DNA from: UBA4582 sp002389265
GTDB taxonomy: Bacteria > Pseudomonadota > Gammaproteobacteria > Pseudomonadales > Azotimanducaceae
Length of the DNA stretch: 64,000 bases
Assembly (NCBI GenBank): GCA_943788825.1
Contig: CALSRT010000001.1
Span: 1-64,000 of the forward strand
Direction: 5' to 3'
Both the position numbers and the translations under genes were made by a program. Each line of letters opens with the position of its first letter. The first letter of the stretch is position 1. The notes under the pieces are model-generated. The model worked only from the letters and a program-made list of their open reading frames with translations. It had not been told where the DNA came from and searched no databases. Of this stretch, positions 16,644 to 25,804 are shown in pieces.

Positions 16644-16791
16644 ATTTTTACAATGTGTTGATACGACTCGTAAACAGTGTTTTTCAAACAATGATTTCGC
16701 GGTAGCGATTTCATCGGCTTGCAGGTGTTACACCCTCTGAAATCCCGGAGCACCGGTGCTTTTTGTGTTCGACTCCTGGCATGAATACACA

Positions 16792-16820
16792 CTGACCTTG
16801 TTTGGGGTCGATGGGATAGT
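16792..16820 (+). promoter_or_regulatory. probable promoter of tRNA-Ser(GCT)
   Basis: A CTGACC -35-like element (16792–16797) and GATAGT -10-like element (16815–16820) are 17 bp apart. The tRNA begins 14 bases later. It fits a separate promoter for this tRNA. Confidence 0.6.
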
Positions 16821-16834
16821 AGATCCAGTTATAC

Positions 16835-16925
16835 GGAGAGATGGCCGAGTGGCTGAAGGCGCGCCCCTGCTAAGGGCGTATACGTTAATAGCGTATCGAG
16901 GGTTCGAATCCCTCTCTCTCCGCCA
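16835..16925 (+). tRNA. tRNA-Ser (anticodon GCT)
   Basis: A 91-base class II tRNA with a long variable arm and encoded CCA. The acceptor stem GGAGAGA pairs with TCTCTCC. The anticodon loop CTGCTAA carries GCT, which decodes AGU and AGC. The long arm lies between the anticodon stem and the TTCGAAT T loop. Confidence 0.98.
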
Positions 16926-16931
16926 TACATC

Positions 16932-16958
16932 AAAGGCGCCTTTACTGGCGCCTTTTTT
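16932..16958 (+). terminator. intrinsic terminator after tRNA-Ser
   Basis: A 9-bp stem AAAGGCGCC / GGCGCCTTT with a 6-base loop is followed by a run of T. It lies 6 bases after the tRNA CCA end. Confidence 0.93.
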
Positions 16959-17141
16959 ATGTCTGACTTTAAGCGCTGGTGTGAAATTTTCTTGGTAAAT
17001 TCAATGCTTGCCTGTGCTGTGGTCGGACGTAAAAACCGTCACGCAGCGGTCAGCTTAATTTAGGTGAGCAAGGTCAGGCGACGTGGTATTGTGAACAGCT
17101 AGGCGTCACTCAACTGTGCGCTGACTAATGGAGAAAGGGTT

Positions 17142-17363
17142 GTGTCTGACTTACTGCTTGAGGGGCTGAATCTGGCGATGTATGGCATGGGTACGGTATT
17201 CGTCTTTTTGACGTTGCTGGTGGGTGCGACGACGTTAATGTCGCGCCTGCTACGTGAGGCACCCACGGTAGTCTCCAGTGTGGCACCGTCCGCCCAGTCT
17301 GATCCTCGGCTGCTGGCCGCGATAACCGCGGCCGTGCACCAATATCGAAATCGACAGGAATGA
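17142..17363 (+). CDS. oadG: oxaloacetate decarboxylase gamma subunit
   Basis: A 73-residue single-span membrane subunit of the Na+-translocating oxaloacetate decarboxylase. It has one hydrophobic helix at about residues 8–33 with the G-M-G-T-V-F motif, then a short soluble tail. In the family the gamma subunit assembles the complex and binds Zn2+. The start is GTG, preceded by a GAGAAAGG ribosome-binding site. It leads the oadG–oadA–oadB operon. Confidence 0.9.
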   Translation: MSDLLLEGLNLAMYGMGTVFVFLTLLVGATTLMSRLLREAPTVVSSVAPSAQSDPRLLAAITAAVHQYRNRQE

Positions 17364-17526
17364 TTAAACCCTGAACCATAGATTTCGGTGGGTTGCTGTG
17401 ATATCTATACCAAGTGCTGTCAAAATCAGCCGTCGAAGTAGCCGCTAAACCCAGTGGTTGCTGAGAATAAATGTCGTTCATCATGACGGCTTAACTATCA
17501 TAAAGTATATAAGGGCTCTAGACGTC

Positions 17527-19302
17527 ATGAGCGAGAAGAAACCCCTTGGCATCACCGATGTGGTGCTGCGCGACGCACATCAGTCATTATTCGCCACCCG
17601 TATGCGGTTGGACGATATGTTACCCATCGCAGACAAGCTTGATCAGGTGGGTTTTTGGTCCCTCGAGAGTTGGGGCGGAGCAACCTTTGATGCTTGTATT
17701 CGCTACTTGGGTGAGGACCCTTGGGAGCGTATTCGCGAGCTCAAGAAGGCCATGCCAAACACGCCGCAACAAATGCTCTTCAGAGGACAAAATATTCTTG
17801 GTTATCGGCATTACGCTGATGACCTGGTGAACAAATTTGTGGAACGTGCAGCAGTCAATGGCGTCGACGTGTTTCGCATTTTCGATGCCATGAACGATCC
17901 TCGGAATCTTGAGTCGGCGATCAAGGCGGTGCTGAAACAGGGCAAGCATGCCCAAGGCACTTTGTCTTATACCGTTAGTCCGGTGCACAACATTGAGGGT
18001 TGGGTGGCGATGGGGCAGGCGCTTGAGTCCATGGGTGCCGATTCTATTGCCATCAAGGATATGGCAGGTTTGTTGAAGCCCTATGTTGCATTTGAGCTGA
18101 TCTCAGAACTCAAAAAAGTCGTTAATATCCCGATTCACATGCAATGTCATGCGACGACCGGCATGTCGACAGCGACTTATCTCAAAGCCATCGAAGCGGG
18201 CATCGATAACGTCGACACGGCGATCTCTTCGATGAGCATGACCTACGGTCACTCGCCAACGGAATCGCTGGTGGCGATATTGCAAGATACCGATCGTGAC
18301 ACCGGTCTGAATATCAATTTACTGGAAGAGATCGCTGCTTATTTTCGTGAAGTGCGGAAGAAGTATGCGAAATTCGAAGGTGCCTTGCGCGGCATCGATT
18401 CTCGAATATTAGTGGCGCAGGTTCCTGGTGGCATGCTGACTAACCTTGAAAATCAATTGCGCGAGCAGAACGCGGGTGACCGACTCGACGAGGTGTTGCT
18501 TGAAATTCCTCTGGTTCGCAAGGATCTGGGTTTTATTCCATTGGTCACCCCGACGTCTCAAATTGTAGGTACCCAAGCGGTTTTGAACGTGTTGGCCGGC
18601 GAACGTTATGCCAATATTACGAAAGAGACCGAAGGCGTACTCAAGGGCGAGTACGGCAAGACGCCCGCGCCGGTAGACTCAGCGTTGCAGATGCGTGTGC
18701 TTGCAGGCGGTGAAGCCATTACCTGTCGGCCAGCAGATTTACTGGCCCCCGAGTTCGAAAAACTGAAGAAGGAGTTGCTGGGTCTGCAGGCGGAAAAAGC
18801 TTTGGTCTTCGGCGATAACGTGGATGATGACGTGCTGACCTATGCGTTGTTCCCCCAGCCAGGATTAAAATTTCTAGCGAATCGACATCATCCTGAAGCC
18901 TTTGAGCCAGCGCCAGGCTTGGAGCCAGAGGTCGTCGCGGCGCCGACCTTTGTAGCAGCGCCCGGTGGCCAGCCTGAAACGTACTCCGTGGAGGTGGCAG
19001 GCCAGGTTTATGCGGTTAAAGTCAGCCCAGGGGGGGATGTCCTGTCGACTGCGCCAGTGGCAAATACGCCTGAACCTGCCAGCCTTGGAGGGGTTGGTGT
19101 GCTTGCCCCCTTGTCGGGCAATATCACTCGGGTCAACGTCGCCGTCGGTGATCATTTAAACAGTGGCGATGTGGTGGTGGTTCTGGAAGCGATGAAGATG
19201 GAAACCGAAATTCGTGCCAGTTGCGCGGGTAAGGTATCGCAAGTGTTGGTCAGGCAAGGTCAGTCTGTGTCTGCTGGCGACACGCTGATGACGTTCGGGT
19301 AG
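17527..19302 (+). CDS. oadA: oxaloacetate decarboxylase alpha subunit (biotin-dependent)
   Basis: A 591-residue soluble subunit that moves CO2 from oxaloacetate to biotin. The N-terminal HMGL-like carboxyltransferase barrel has R-D-A-H-Q-S-L near the start and the metal-site H-M-Q-C-H. A conserved carboxylase domain follows. A proline-rich linker leads to the C-terminal biotinyl domain, with the biotin lysine K557 in E-A-M-K-M. I chose the ATG at 17527; an upstream in-frame start at 17458 adds 23 residues unlike the family. It is followed 7 bases later by oadB. Confidence 0.97.
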   Translation: MSEKKPLGITDVVLRDAHQSLFATRMRLDDMLPIADKLDQVGFWSLESWGGATFDACIRYLGEDPWERIRELKKAMPNTPQQMLFRGQNILGYRHYADDLVNKFVERAAVNGVDVFRIFDAMNDPRNLESAIKAVLKQGKHAQGTLSYTVSPVHNIEGWVAMGQALESMGADSIAIKDMAGLLKPYVAFELISELKKVVNIPIHMQCHATTGMSTATYLKAIEAGIDNVDTAISSMSMTYGHSPTESLVAILQDTDRDTGLNINLLEEIAAYFREVRKKYAKFEGALRGIDSRILVAQVPGGMLTNLENQLREQNAGDRLDEVLLEIPLVRKDLGFIPLVTPTSQIVGTQAVLNVLAGERYANITKETEGVLKGEYGKTPAPVDSALQMRVLAGGEAITCRPADLLAPEFEKLKKELLGLQAEKALVFGDNVDDDVLTYALFPQPGLKFLANRHHPEAFEPAPGLEPEVVAAPTFVAAPGGQPETYSVEVAGQVYAVKVSPGGDVLSTAPVANTPEPASLGGVGVLAPLSGNITRVNVAVGDHLNSGDVVVVLEAMKMETEIRASCAGKVSQVLVRQGQSVSAGDTLMTFG

Positions 19303-19309
19303 GCCGGTT

Positions 19310-20440
19310 ATGGAGCAGTTACTCGAGCTTTGGCATGCCAGCGGGATTTATCAACTGCAGGCAGATCAGGGCGTTATGTTGTTGGTGTCCCTGACGTTAC
19401 TGTACCTTGCGATCAGGCGAGGTTTCGAGCCATTGCTGTTGGTACCGATCGGATTTGGTGGCTTGCTGAGTAATATTCCGGGTGTGGATATTGCCGTCGG
19501 TGAAGGCATACTGCACCAGTTTTATGTCTTGGGTCTTGAAACCGGCATGTTTCCTTTGTTGATCTTTATGGGTGTTGGAGCCATGACGGATTTTGGTCCC
19601 TTGCTGGCTAATCCGAAGACCCTCTGGCTCGGTGCTGCCGCCCAGTTCGGTATTTTTGCAACCCTTCTCGGAGCAGTCGGCCTGACTTCCTTGGGTTGGT
19701 TCGACTTTTCCATTCAGGAAGCCGCAGCAATCGGTATTATTGGCGGCGCCGATGGGCCGACGGCGATTTATGTCGCAGGCATGCTGGCCCCCCATATGCT
19801 AGGGGCAATCGCGGTGGCCGCCTATTCTTATATGGCCCTGGTACCATTGATTCAACCACCGATCGTACGCGCGCTAACGACCCAGCGAGAACGCGAAATC
19901 GTGATGACTCAGCTACGGGTGGTATCTCGGCGAGAGAAAATATTTTTCCCAGTGGTGTTGTTGGTGCTGGTTGCCATGTTAATACCCAGTGCGGCACCGC
20001 TGTTGGGGATGTTCTGCTTCGGTAATTTTATGCGCGAATGTGGCATGGTCGATCGCCTCAGCGATACGACTCAAAATGCGTTGATCAATGTTGTGACGAT
20101 TCTGCTGGGTCTGGCTGTGGGTTCGAAACTTCGCGCTGATCAGTTTCTGGTGGCCGAAACCTTGGGCATTCTATTGCTGGGTATGGTGGCATTTTGCATC
20201 GGTACGGCGACTGGGGTCTTGATGGCGAAATTGCTTAACCTGCTGTCGAAACAACAAATTAATCCCTTGATCGGTGCCGCGGGTGTGTCCGCAGTGCCCA
20301 TGGCTGCTCGGGTGGCGAATAAGCTGGGCCTCGAAGCGAACCCCCATAATTTTCTGTTGATGCATGCGATGGGTCCAAACGTCGCGGGTGTTATTGGTTC
20401 GGCGGTGGCTGCCGGGGTGTTGATTCAATTCGCTCGTTAG
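19310..20440 (+). CDS. oadB: oxaloacetate decarboxylase beta subunit, Na+ pump
   Basis: A 376-residue polytopic membrane subunit that decarboxylates carboxybiotin and exports Na+. The conserved segment G-G-A-D-G-P-T-A-I-Y-V-A, containing the key Asp of the Na+ site, is present at about 146–157. The C-terminal I-G-A-A-G-V-S-A-V-P-M-A-A-R-V motif is also intact. Around nine membrane spans can be seen. With oadG and oadA it forms a complete sodium pump, common in marine and anaerobic-capable gammaproteobacteria. Confidence 0.97.
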   Translation: MEQLLELWHASGIYQLQADQGVMLLVSLTLLYLAIRRGFEPLLLVPIGFGGLLSNIPGVDIAVGEGILHQFYVLGLETGMFPLLIFMGVGAMTDFGPLLANPKTLWLGAAAQFGIFATLLGAVGLTSLGWFDFSIQEAAAIGIIGGADGPTAIYVAGMLAPHMLGAIAVAAYSYMALVPLIQPPIVRALTTQREREIVMTQLRVVSRREKIFFPVVLLVLVAMLIPSAAPLLGMFCFGNFMRECGMVDRLSDTTQNALINVVTILLGLAVGSKLRADQFLVAETLGILLLGMVAFCIGTATGVLMAKLLNLLSKQQINPLIGAAGVSAVPMAARVANKLGLEANPHNFLLMHAMGPNVAGVIGSAVAAGVLIQFAR

Positions 20441-20705
20441 CAGCGGCTGAATCATAGCTCGTGACAGCAACCTGCCTGAGGCTTGGCATGACGGCTTTCA
20501 AGGTGACGATGGGGCATTCGTTGAGATACGGCTATCCTGGTTATTTAGAGACCGCGCTGCCTGTTATCGGCTGCAGCAGGATCTGATTTCATGGCTGGAA
20601 AATACCTGTTACTGTAAAGCGGTTGGCTGAACCCTTAAGTGACGCATTGACTGAAGCATTGGGGTGGTCAGTAATTCAATAACAAATAATACCAGAGGGC
20701 GACAT

Positions 20706-21002
20706 ATGAGCATCAATGGCGATTGGAAAGTAACGATGAACTCTCCCATGGGGGCACAGGATGCGACCTTGAGTCTCGCGGCTGATGGCGCCGCATTGTC
20801 AGGCAAGATTGTCAGCTCTCAGGGTACTCAGGATTTCACGGGTGGCAGTGTCGACGGCAGCAATCTGGCGTGGAAGGTTAAGATGACCCAGCCCATGCCC
20901 ATGGAGTTGGATTTTTCGGCGACAGTTGAGGGTGACGGCATCAGTGGCAACGCCAAGTTGGGTATGTTTGGTAACGCGACTTTTTCCGGGACTCGCGTCT
21001 AG
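20706..21002 (+). CDS. small beta-rich protein, function unknown
   Basis: A 98-residue acidic protein with alternating short beta-like strands (S-I-N-G-D-W-K-V-T-M, then A-T-L-S-L, L-S-G-K-I, F-T-G-G-S-V-D-G). It closes with the repeated pattern F-S-A-T-V-E-G and G-N-A-T-F-S-G-T. It resembles small lipocalin-like or beta-barrel ligand proteins but I cannot name a family. No signal peptide. The ATG at 20706 has an AGAGGG ribosome-binding site; an earlier in-frame start lacks one. It stands alone after oadB. Confidence 0.7.
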   Translation: MSINGDWKVTMNSPMGAQDATLSLAADGAALSGKIVSSQGTQDFTGGSVDGSNLAWKVKMTQPMPMELDFSATVEGDGISGNAKLGMFGNATFSGTRV

Positions 21003-21243
21003 CAATAGAAAAACTCTTCCTGACTTGGTGTTCGAGTCTAGCCTTGCTTGAAATTGTGGCTTGGTCCAGCGCTGTTGCAGGATCGCCAAGCTGCATCAAG
21101 TAGATCGATAGTTGAAGGATGTCTTGGCGGGCTTTAAACCTGTTTTTTTGGCAAAAATCCTTCCGGTGTGCTGGAATTCTGTCATCTTACTCCGCACTCC
21201 AAATCTTGTTAGACTCAAGCTTTTGGTGAATGGACATTAAGCA

Positions 21244-21921
21244 ATGGCTGATCTTCAGGTCGATCTATTTTGGTCATTTCGCAGTCCCTGGTCCTACTTG
21301 GCTACGCCGCGACTGCGGGCCCTGCAGGAGCAGTTCGAAGTGACGGTAAATTTTCGCCCGGTCTATCCTATTGCGATCCGCTCGCCGGATTTCTTTTTGT
21401 CGGTAGATCCGCTATGGCCCGGCTATTTGATGACTGATGTGCATCGGTGCGCTGAGTTTCTGAATATAGCCTTTCGCTGGCCGAGCCCAGATCCCGTCAA
21501 ACAATATCAGGACGAACAGGGCCGACGCCGCACGGCGGAGGATCAGATCTATATCTATCGATTGACTCGCCTGGGCATTGTCGCTGCAGAAGCAGGTCGC
21601 GGCATTGAATTTGCCGATGAGGTTTCGAGTTTGATTTGGGGTGGTACCCGAAATTGGCAGGCAGGTGATCTGCTGGCCGAGGCAACCAACCGAGCCGGCT
21701 TAGATCTGGCGACGATGGACGCCATTGTCGATGCCGAGACCCTGAGATTGGAGTCTGTCATTTTAGCCAACCAGGACGCGCATGCGCAGTCCGGTCACTG
21801 GGGTGTGCCGACCTGTGCCTTTGAGGGTGAGCCGTTCTTCGGTCAGGATCGTATTGATGTATTGCAGTGGCGTTTACAGCAGAAAGGGCTGCAGCTTCGT
21901 GCGGCAGGCACCGCGCCTTGA
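21244..21921 (+). CDS. DsbA-fold 2-hydroxychromene-2-carboxylate isomerase family protein
   Basis: A 225-residue member of the DsbA/GST-kappa thioredoxin-like group. It opens D-L-F-W-S-F-R-S-P-W-S-Y-L-A, the family's N-terminal active-site region, with S14 in the position of the conserved Ser and no C-x-x-C. The C-terminal G-V-P-T-C-A-F-E-G-E-P-F-F-G-Q-D-R signature, with the cis-proline in V-P-T, is intact. These enzymes isomerise hydroxychromene carboxylates in naphthalene-type degradation, or transfer glutathione in other cases. It precedes an aldehyde dehydrogenase. Confidence 0.87.
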   Translation: MADLQVDLFWSFRSPWSYLATPRLRALQEQFEVTVNFRPVYPIAIRSPDFFLSVDPLWPGYLMTDVHRCAEFLNIAFRWPSPDPVKQYQDEQGRRRTAEDQIYIYRLTRLGIVAAEAGRGIEFADEVSSLIWGGTRNWQAGDLLAEATNRAGLDLATMDAIVDAETLRLESVILANQDAHAQSGHWGVPTCAFEGEPFFGQDRIDVLQWRLQQKGLQLRAAGTAP

Positions 21922-22018
21922 CAGACCCCGACTGAATTTGTAGTTTGTGCAATCCAGAGACTAAACAGATCCTGTCATCTAGGGTTTAACCAGAATCCAA
22001 CCTGAAAAGAGAGAAAGC

Positions 22019-23446
22019 ATGCAAGAGTATCTGAAATTCTATATCAATGGCGAATGGGTCGACCCTGTTAAGCCGGCTTCCCTGGATGTGATCAATCCTG
22101 CAACCGAAGAAGCGTTTGCGAAGATCAGCATGGGCAGTGCTGCCGACGTTGAGAAAGCGGTAGCTGCAGCCAAGGTGGCTTTTGAGAGCTACTCTCGCGC
22201 GACTGTTGCGGAGCGGCTTGAGTTATTTGGTGCGATTTTGGCCGAATACACGAAGCGATATGACGAAATTGCCGCGGCGATTTCAACTGAAATGGGCGCG
22301 CCCATCTGGTTGTCCAAGGCTGCTCAGGCAGCGACGGGTCAGGCCCACATTGCAACTACCATGAACATTTTGAAAAATTACGAATGGGAAACCCAGAAGG
22401 GTGCTTATCGGTTACGGAAAGAGCCCATTGGTGTTTGTGGCCTGATTACGCCATGGAACTGGCCAATTAACCAGATCACTTGCAAGGTTGCGCCAGCGTT
22501 GGCCGCAGGTTGCACCATGGTGCTAAAGCCCAGTGAAGTGGCGCCTGTGAATGCCATCATCTTGGCTGAAATTCTGCATTCGGCGGGTGTGCCTAAGGGC
22601 GTTTTCAACCTGGTGAATGGTGACGGTCCTGCTGTGGGTGCGGTGATGTCGGCCCATCCCGATGTTGCCATGATGTCATTCACTGGCTCCACCCGCGCCG
22701 GTATTTTGGTGGCCAAGGCGGCTGCGGATACCGTCAAGCGCGTGGCCCAAGAGCTAGGCGGCAAGTCGGCCAATATCGTGCTCGATGACGCTGATCTGCA
22801 GAAAGCGGTTTCAAGTGGTGTGTCTCAAGTGTTTACCAACTCAGGTCAGTCCTGTAATGCCCCAACCAGAATGCTGGTGCCCAGAGCCAAGCACGGCCAG
22901 GCGCTGCAAATCGCCAAGGCGACTGCGGATACTGTTAAAGCGGGCGACCCGTTTGTTGAAGGCACAGTGATCGGTCCGGTGGTCAGTGAGATTCAGTGGG
23001 ACAAGATCCAGACTCTAATTCAAAAGGGTATCGATGAAGGTGCGACGCTGGTCGCCGGTGGCACAGGACGTCCTGATGGTCTGAACGCGGGCTACTATGT
23101 CAAACCCACTATCTTTGGTGATGTCACTAACGACATGACGATTGCTCAAGAGGAAATCTTTGGCCCAGTGCTGACTATTCTGCCATACGATACCGAAGTC
23201 GAGGCGATTGATATTGCCAATGATTCGCCTTATGGTCTGTCCGGCTATGTTCAGTCGAGCAGTGTTGAGCATGCGCTTGCGGTGGCGTCACAAATTCGTA
23301 CGGGTAATGTGCATATCAACGGCACTGGACCGGACTTCAACGCCCCTTTCGGTGGCTACAAGCAATCGGGTAATGGGCGTGAGTGGGGTGAGCTTGGCTT
23401 CGAAGAGTTCCTCGAAACCAAGGCAGTATTTGTACCTGCTGCCTGA
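22019..23446 (+). CDS. NAD(P)-dependent aldehyde dehydrogenase
   Basis: A 475-residue enzyme that oxidises an aldehyde to the acid. The catalytic Cys C279 is in S-G-Q-S-C-N-A and the general-base Glu E245 is in E-L-G-G-K-S. The P-W-N-W-P substrate/cofactor motif and the G-F-x-x-F C-terminal region are present (G-F-E-E-F-L-E-T-K). A GAGAGAAAG ribosome-binding site lies before the ATG. The substrate is unknown. It lies 97 bases after the isomerase-like gene and ends in a strong terminator. Confidence 0.95.
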   Translation: MQEYLKFYINGEWVDPVKPASLDVINPATEEAFAKISMGSAADVEKAVAAAKVAFESYSRATVAERLELFGAILAEYTKRYDEIAAAISTEMGAPIWLSKAAQAATGQAHIATTMNILKNYEWETQKGAYRLRKEPIGVCGLITPWNWPINQITCKVAPALAAGCTMVLKPSEVAPVNAIILAEILHSAGVPKGVFNLVNGDGPAVGAVMSAHPDVAMMSFTGSTRAGILVAKAAADTVKRVAQELGGKSANIVLDDADLQKAVSSGVSQVFTNSGQSCNAPTRMLVPRAKHGQALQIAKATADTVKAGDPFVEGTVIGPVVSEIQWDKIQTLIQKGIDEGATLVAGGTGRPDGLNAGYYVKPTIFGDVTNDMTIAQEEIFGPVLTILPYDTEVEAIDIANDSPYGLSGYVQSSSVEHALAVASQIRTGNVHINGTGPDFNAPFGGYKQSGNGREWGELGFEEFLETKAVFVPAA

Positions 23447-23468
23447 TTAAAATTCGCCAGTAGCCCGA

Positions 23469-23501
23469 CGCCCCCGGTTCGTGAGAGCCGGGGGCGTTTT
23501 T
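23469..23501 (+). terminator. intrinsic terminator after aldehyde dehydrogenase
   Basis: A GC-rich 9-bp stem (CGCCCCCGG / CCGGGGGCG) with a 10-base loop is followed by TTTTT. It sits between convergent genes and touches the stop of the NADAR gene. Confidence 0.93.
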
Positions 23502-23971
23502 CATTCTGCCTCCTGTCTGAGCTTGTCGCGGACATTCATCAGTACTTGGCCGTACATGTTCTTGCCTCGTCGGTCACGCCCACAGCCCCAGAAGTAGTCA
23601 TATAAACTATTCTCAATCAGCTGATTCTGATTGGTGATGAGTCGCCGAGCGATATCTGGGTAGCTTCGGCATTTCGTATAGACAGCCCGAGTCATATACG
23701 CAGCTTTAACGTCTTTCCAGTTTCGGCGGATCCGTTTCAGGCGGGTGCGACCGAGTTTGCGAGCCTGAGTCGGCGAATCTGCGATTCGAATCCGCTCCTG
23801 ATAAGCCTCGTCGTTGAATTTCATGGCCTGGAAGTAGTGCTCGACAGAAGGCCAAGATCGCTGTTCCAGATTAAATGGATGATGGGAGTAGGTGCCGAAT
23901 GGCTCATCGACATCGGCGCGAGAGAAGTACTGGACGTCCGGGTCTGCCGGGTTCAATAGGTCAGAAGTCAT
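23501..23971 (-). CDS. NADAR domain protein (YbiA-like)
   Basis: A 156-residue protein whose whole length is a NADAR domain. It opens V-Q-Y-F-S-R and has the family motifs F-G-x-x-S-x-H-P-F, W-P-S-V-E-H-Y-F-Q-A-M-K-F, and near the end L-Y-D-Y-F-W-G-C-G-R-D-R-x-G-K-N-M-Y-G. In E. coli, YbiA-type proteins hydrolyse reactive riboflavin-pathway intermediates; others act on ADP-ribose derivatives. It stands alone, convergent with the dehydrogenase. Confidence 0.93.
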   Translation of the reverse strand: MTSDLLNPADPDVQYFSRADVDEPFGTYSHHPFNLEQRSWPSVEHYFQAMKFNDEAYQERIRIADSPTQARKLGRTRLKRIRRNWKDVKAAYMTRAVYTKCRSYPDIARRLITNQNQLIENSLYDYFWGCGRDRRGKNMYGQVLMNVRDKLRQEAE

Positions 23972-24033
23972 AGGGCGTGCTTTTCGTTGCGTAAAGTCTT
24001 AGGTCTTGAATCGGGGACTGCCGTGTTGCTCAC

Positions 24034-24309
24034 CTAGCGTGAACCCCAGATCCTGGCGACCGCGCGATCGTGACCCAGGAAGCCGATGATCAGGCCAAGA
24101 CAGCCGGTGCCACCAAAGATTAACACGGGGAAAAAATAGCCATAGTCATCCTCCGGCATCATTGCCAGGACCAATGTTGCCAGGCCAAGAAACATGCCGC
24201 TCATCACCAATAGGATGACGCGGTGGGATGGTTTGTATTCAAAGTCGCCGGTACCGGATTCAAAGTAATTCAGTAGTAGTGCGAATAGTCTTCTGAGTGC
24301 TTGTTTCAT
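24034..24309 (-). CDS. small membrane protein, function unknown
   Basis: A 91-residue protein with two probable membrane helices, at about residues 27–46 (V-I-L-L-V-M-S-G-M-F-L-G-L-A) and 58–77 (F-F-P-V-L-I-F-G-G-T-G-C-L-G-L). Short basic ends flank them. I used the internal Met at 24309 as the start; an upstream Met at 24327 is possible. No family is recognised. It reads away from the ABC exporter genes. Confidence 0.55.
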   Translation of the reverse strand: MKQALRRLFALLLNYFESGTGDFEYKPSHRVILLVMSGMFLGLATLVLAMMPEDDYGYFFPVLIFGGTGCLGLIIGFLGHDRAVARIWGSR

Positions 24310-24531
24310 GAGGGACGAAGTTAGCAATTGTCCTGCTTGATAACAACCAGCTTTTACCGTGGGTTGTCGTCGAGGCGCAGTTCCGGCGTCGCCTGCCGCA
24401 CAAACCTTATCAGCCAGCGAATGTCTCCTTGACCGATGTCATGGCGCTTGGCGTCGGTACTGGCTAGGCTGACTGAAATTTAGACACACGCTCATTCGGG
24501 CTGTGATGGCTGCTTGTTTCAGAGGCTTTTG

Positions 24532-25803
24532 ATGCAGGATCAATTCAGTCGTGAAACAGCAGATGTGCTCGCCGTATTGCGCGAAGATCCAGGCTCTGGC
24601 CGCCGGTCAATATGGTTGAAGTGGATGTCTGTCGGTCTGGTCGTAATCCTGACGTTGGCAGCGGTGCGCTATTGGTTGTTTGTGCCAGCGGAAGTCGCGA
24701 CCGGGTTTAAGACGGTGCCCGTCTCACGCCAGGATTTAAGAGTCTCTATCACGGCCACAGGCAAGCTTGCTCCCGTCAACCAGGTGGACGTGGGAAGCGA
24801 ATTGTCTGGCAAGATCATCAGTGTCAAGGTCGATTTCAATGACCAGGTCCAAACTGATCAAGTGCTGGCTCGTCTCGACACTGCTGAGCTTGACGCCTCG
24901 GTCGTTCAATACCGCGCGGCGTTGCAATTGGCCCGGGCGCGAGTCGATCAGGCTCAGGCTACGCTTACTGAATCTAACATAAAATATCAGCGGCGCAGTG
25001 ATCTGGTTGCGCAACAGCTGGCACCGGTCGAGGATCTCGATACCAGTACAGCAGCGTTGGCGCGAGCCAATGCGGATCTCGCCGCTGCCGCCGCGCAAGT
25101 CGAGCAGGGCCTGGCCGTGCTTGATGCGGCGACCAGCAAACTGTCTAAAGCGGTTATCAGGGCGCCCATCAGCGGTATTGTCTTGAGCCGGAATGTGGAA
25201 CCAGGGCAGACAGTGGCCGCGGCGTTCAATACGCCCATACTGTTTTCTCTGGCAGAGGACCTACGGCGCATGACTTTGCACGTCGACGTCGACGAGGCTG
25301 ATGTCGGCAGTCTGAAGCAAGGGCAGTCGGCGATGTTTACAGTTGATGCCTATCCAGGTCGGAATTTCGACGCTATCGTCACTCAGGTTCGCTATGCACC
25401 GCGGACGGTAGAGGGTGTTGTCACCTATGAGACGCTGCTTGACGTGACTAATGACGATCTGTCTCTCAGGCCGGGCATGACAGCGACCGCAGAAATCCAG
25501 ACCGCGTTGGTTGAGGACGCATTGGTTGTCCCGAACTCGGCTCTGAGATTTGTCCCGCCAGATGAAGCCGCGGATGACCGTTCCGGCGGCAGTGTCTTGT
25601 CTATGCTGATGCCTCGCCACCGCAGCGTATCTCGATCCACGCTGGCAGCCGGCAACGAGGTCGACGTTTGGGTATTGGATGCCGGTGAGCCCAGGGCGGT
25701 AAAGGTCGACACCGGCTTGACTGATGGCCGCTATACCGTGATTGATGCCGCAGGTATTGAAGCGGGTACCCTGGTCATTACCGGTCTGCAGGGAGCCAGT
25801 TAA
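24532..25803 (+). CDS. MacA-type periplasmic adaptor (HlyD/RND family)
   Basis: A 423-residue membrane-fusion protein. A single N-terminal membrane helix lies at about residues 34–53. A biotinyl-lipoyl-like hinge (G-S-E-L-S-G-K-I), a long alpha-hairpin (about 115–200) and then beta-barrel domains follow (R-A-P-I-S-G-I-V-L-S-R-N-V-E-P-G-Q-T-V). An AGAGG site precedes the ATG. It is followed at once by the ATPase and permease genes, so the three form a MacAB-like exporter. No outer-membrane TolC-type partner is nearby. Substrates may be peptides, macrolides or lipids. Confidence 0.92.
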   Translation: MQDQFSRETADVLAVLREDPGSGRRSIWLKWMSVGLVVILTLAAVRYWLFVPAEVATGFKTVPVSRQDLRVSITATGKLAPVNQVDVGSELSGKIISVKVDFNDQVQTDQVLARLDTAELDASVVQYRAALQLARARVDQAQATLTESNIKYQRRSDLVAQQLAPVEDLDTSTAALARANADLAAAAAQVEQGLAVLDAATSKLSKAVIRAPISGIVLSRNVEPGQTVAAAFNTPILFSLAEDLRRMTLHVDVDEADVGSLKQGQSAMFTVDAYPGRNFDAIVTQVRYAPRTVEGVVTYETLLDVTNDDLSLRPGMTATAEIQTALVEDALVVPNSALRFVPPDEAADDRSGGSVLSMLMPRHRSVSRSTLAAGNEVDVWVLDAGEPRAVKVDTGLTDGRYTVIDAAGIEAGTLVITGLQGAS

Positions 25804-25804
25804 T

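Noticed and set aside
16541..16792. Minus-strand 83-residue frame reading G-G-I-R-T-P-D-R-L-V-R-S-Q-V-L-Y-P-A-E-L-P-A
   Set aside because: It is the well-known false protein read from the antisense of a tRNA-Arg gene; the tRNA at 16567–16643 explains it.
16756..16998. Plus-strand 80-residue frame over tRNA-Ser
   Set aside because: The reading V-A-E-G-A-P-L-L and R-G-F-E-S-L-S is the usual artefact of translating a tRNA-Ser gene.
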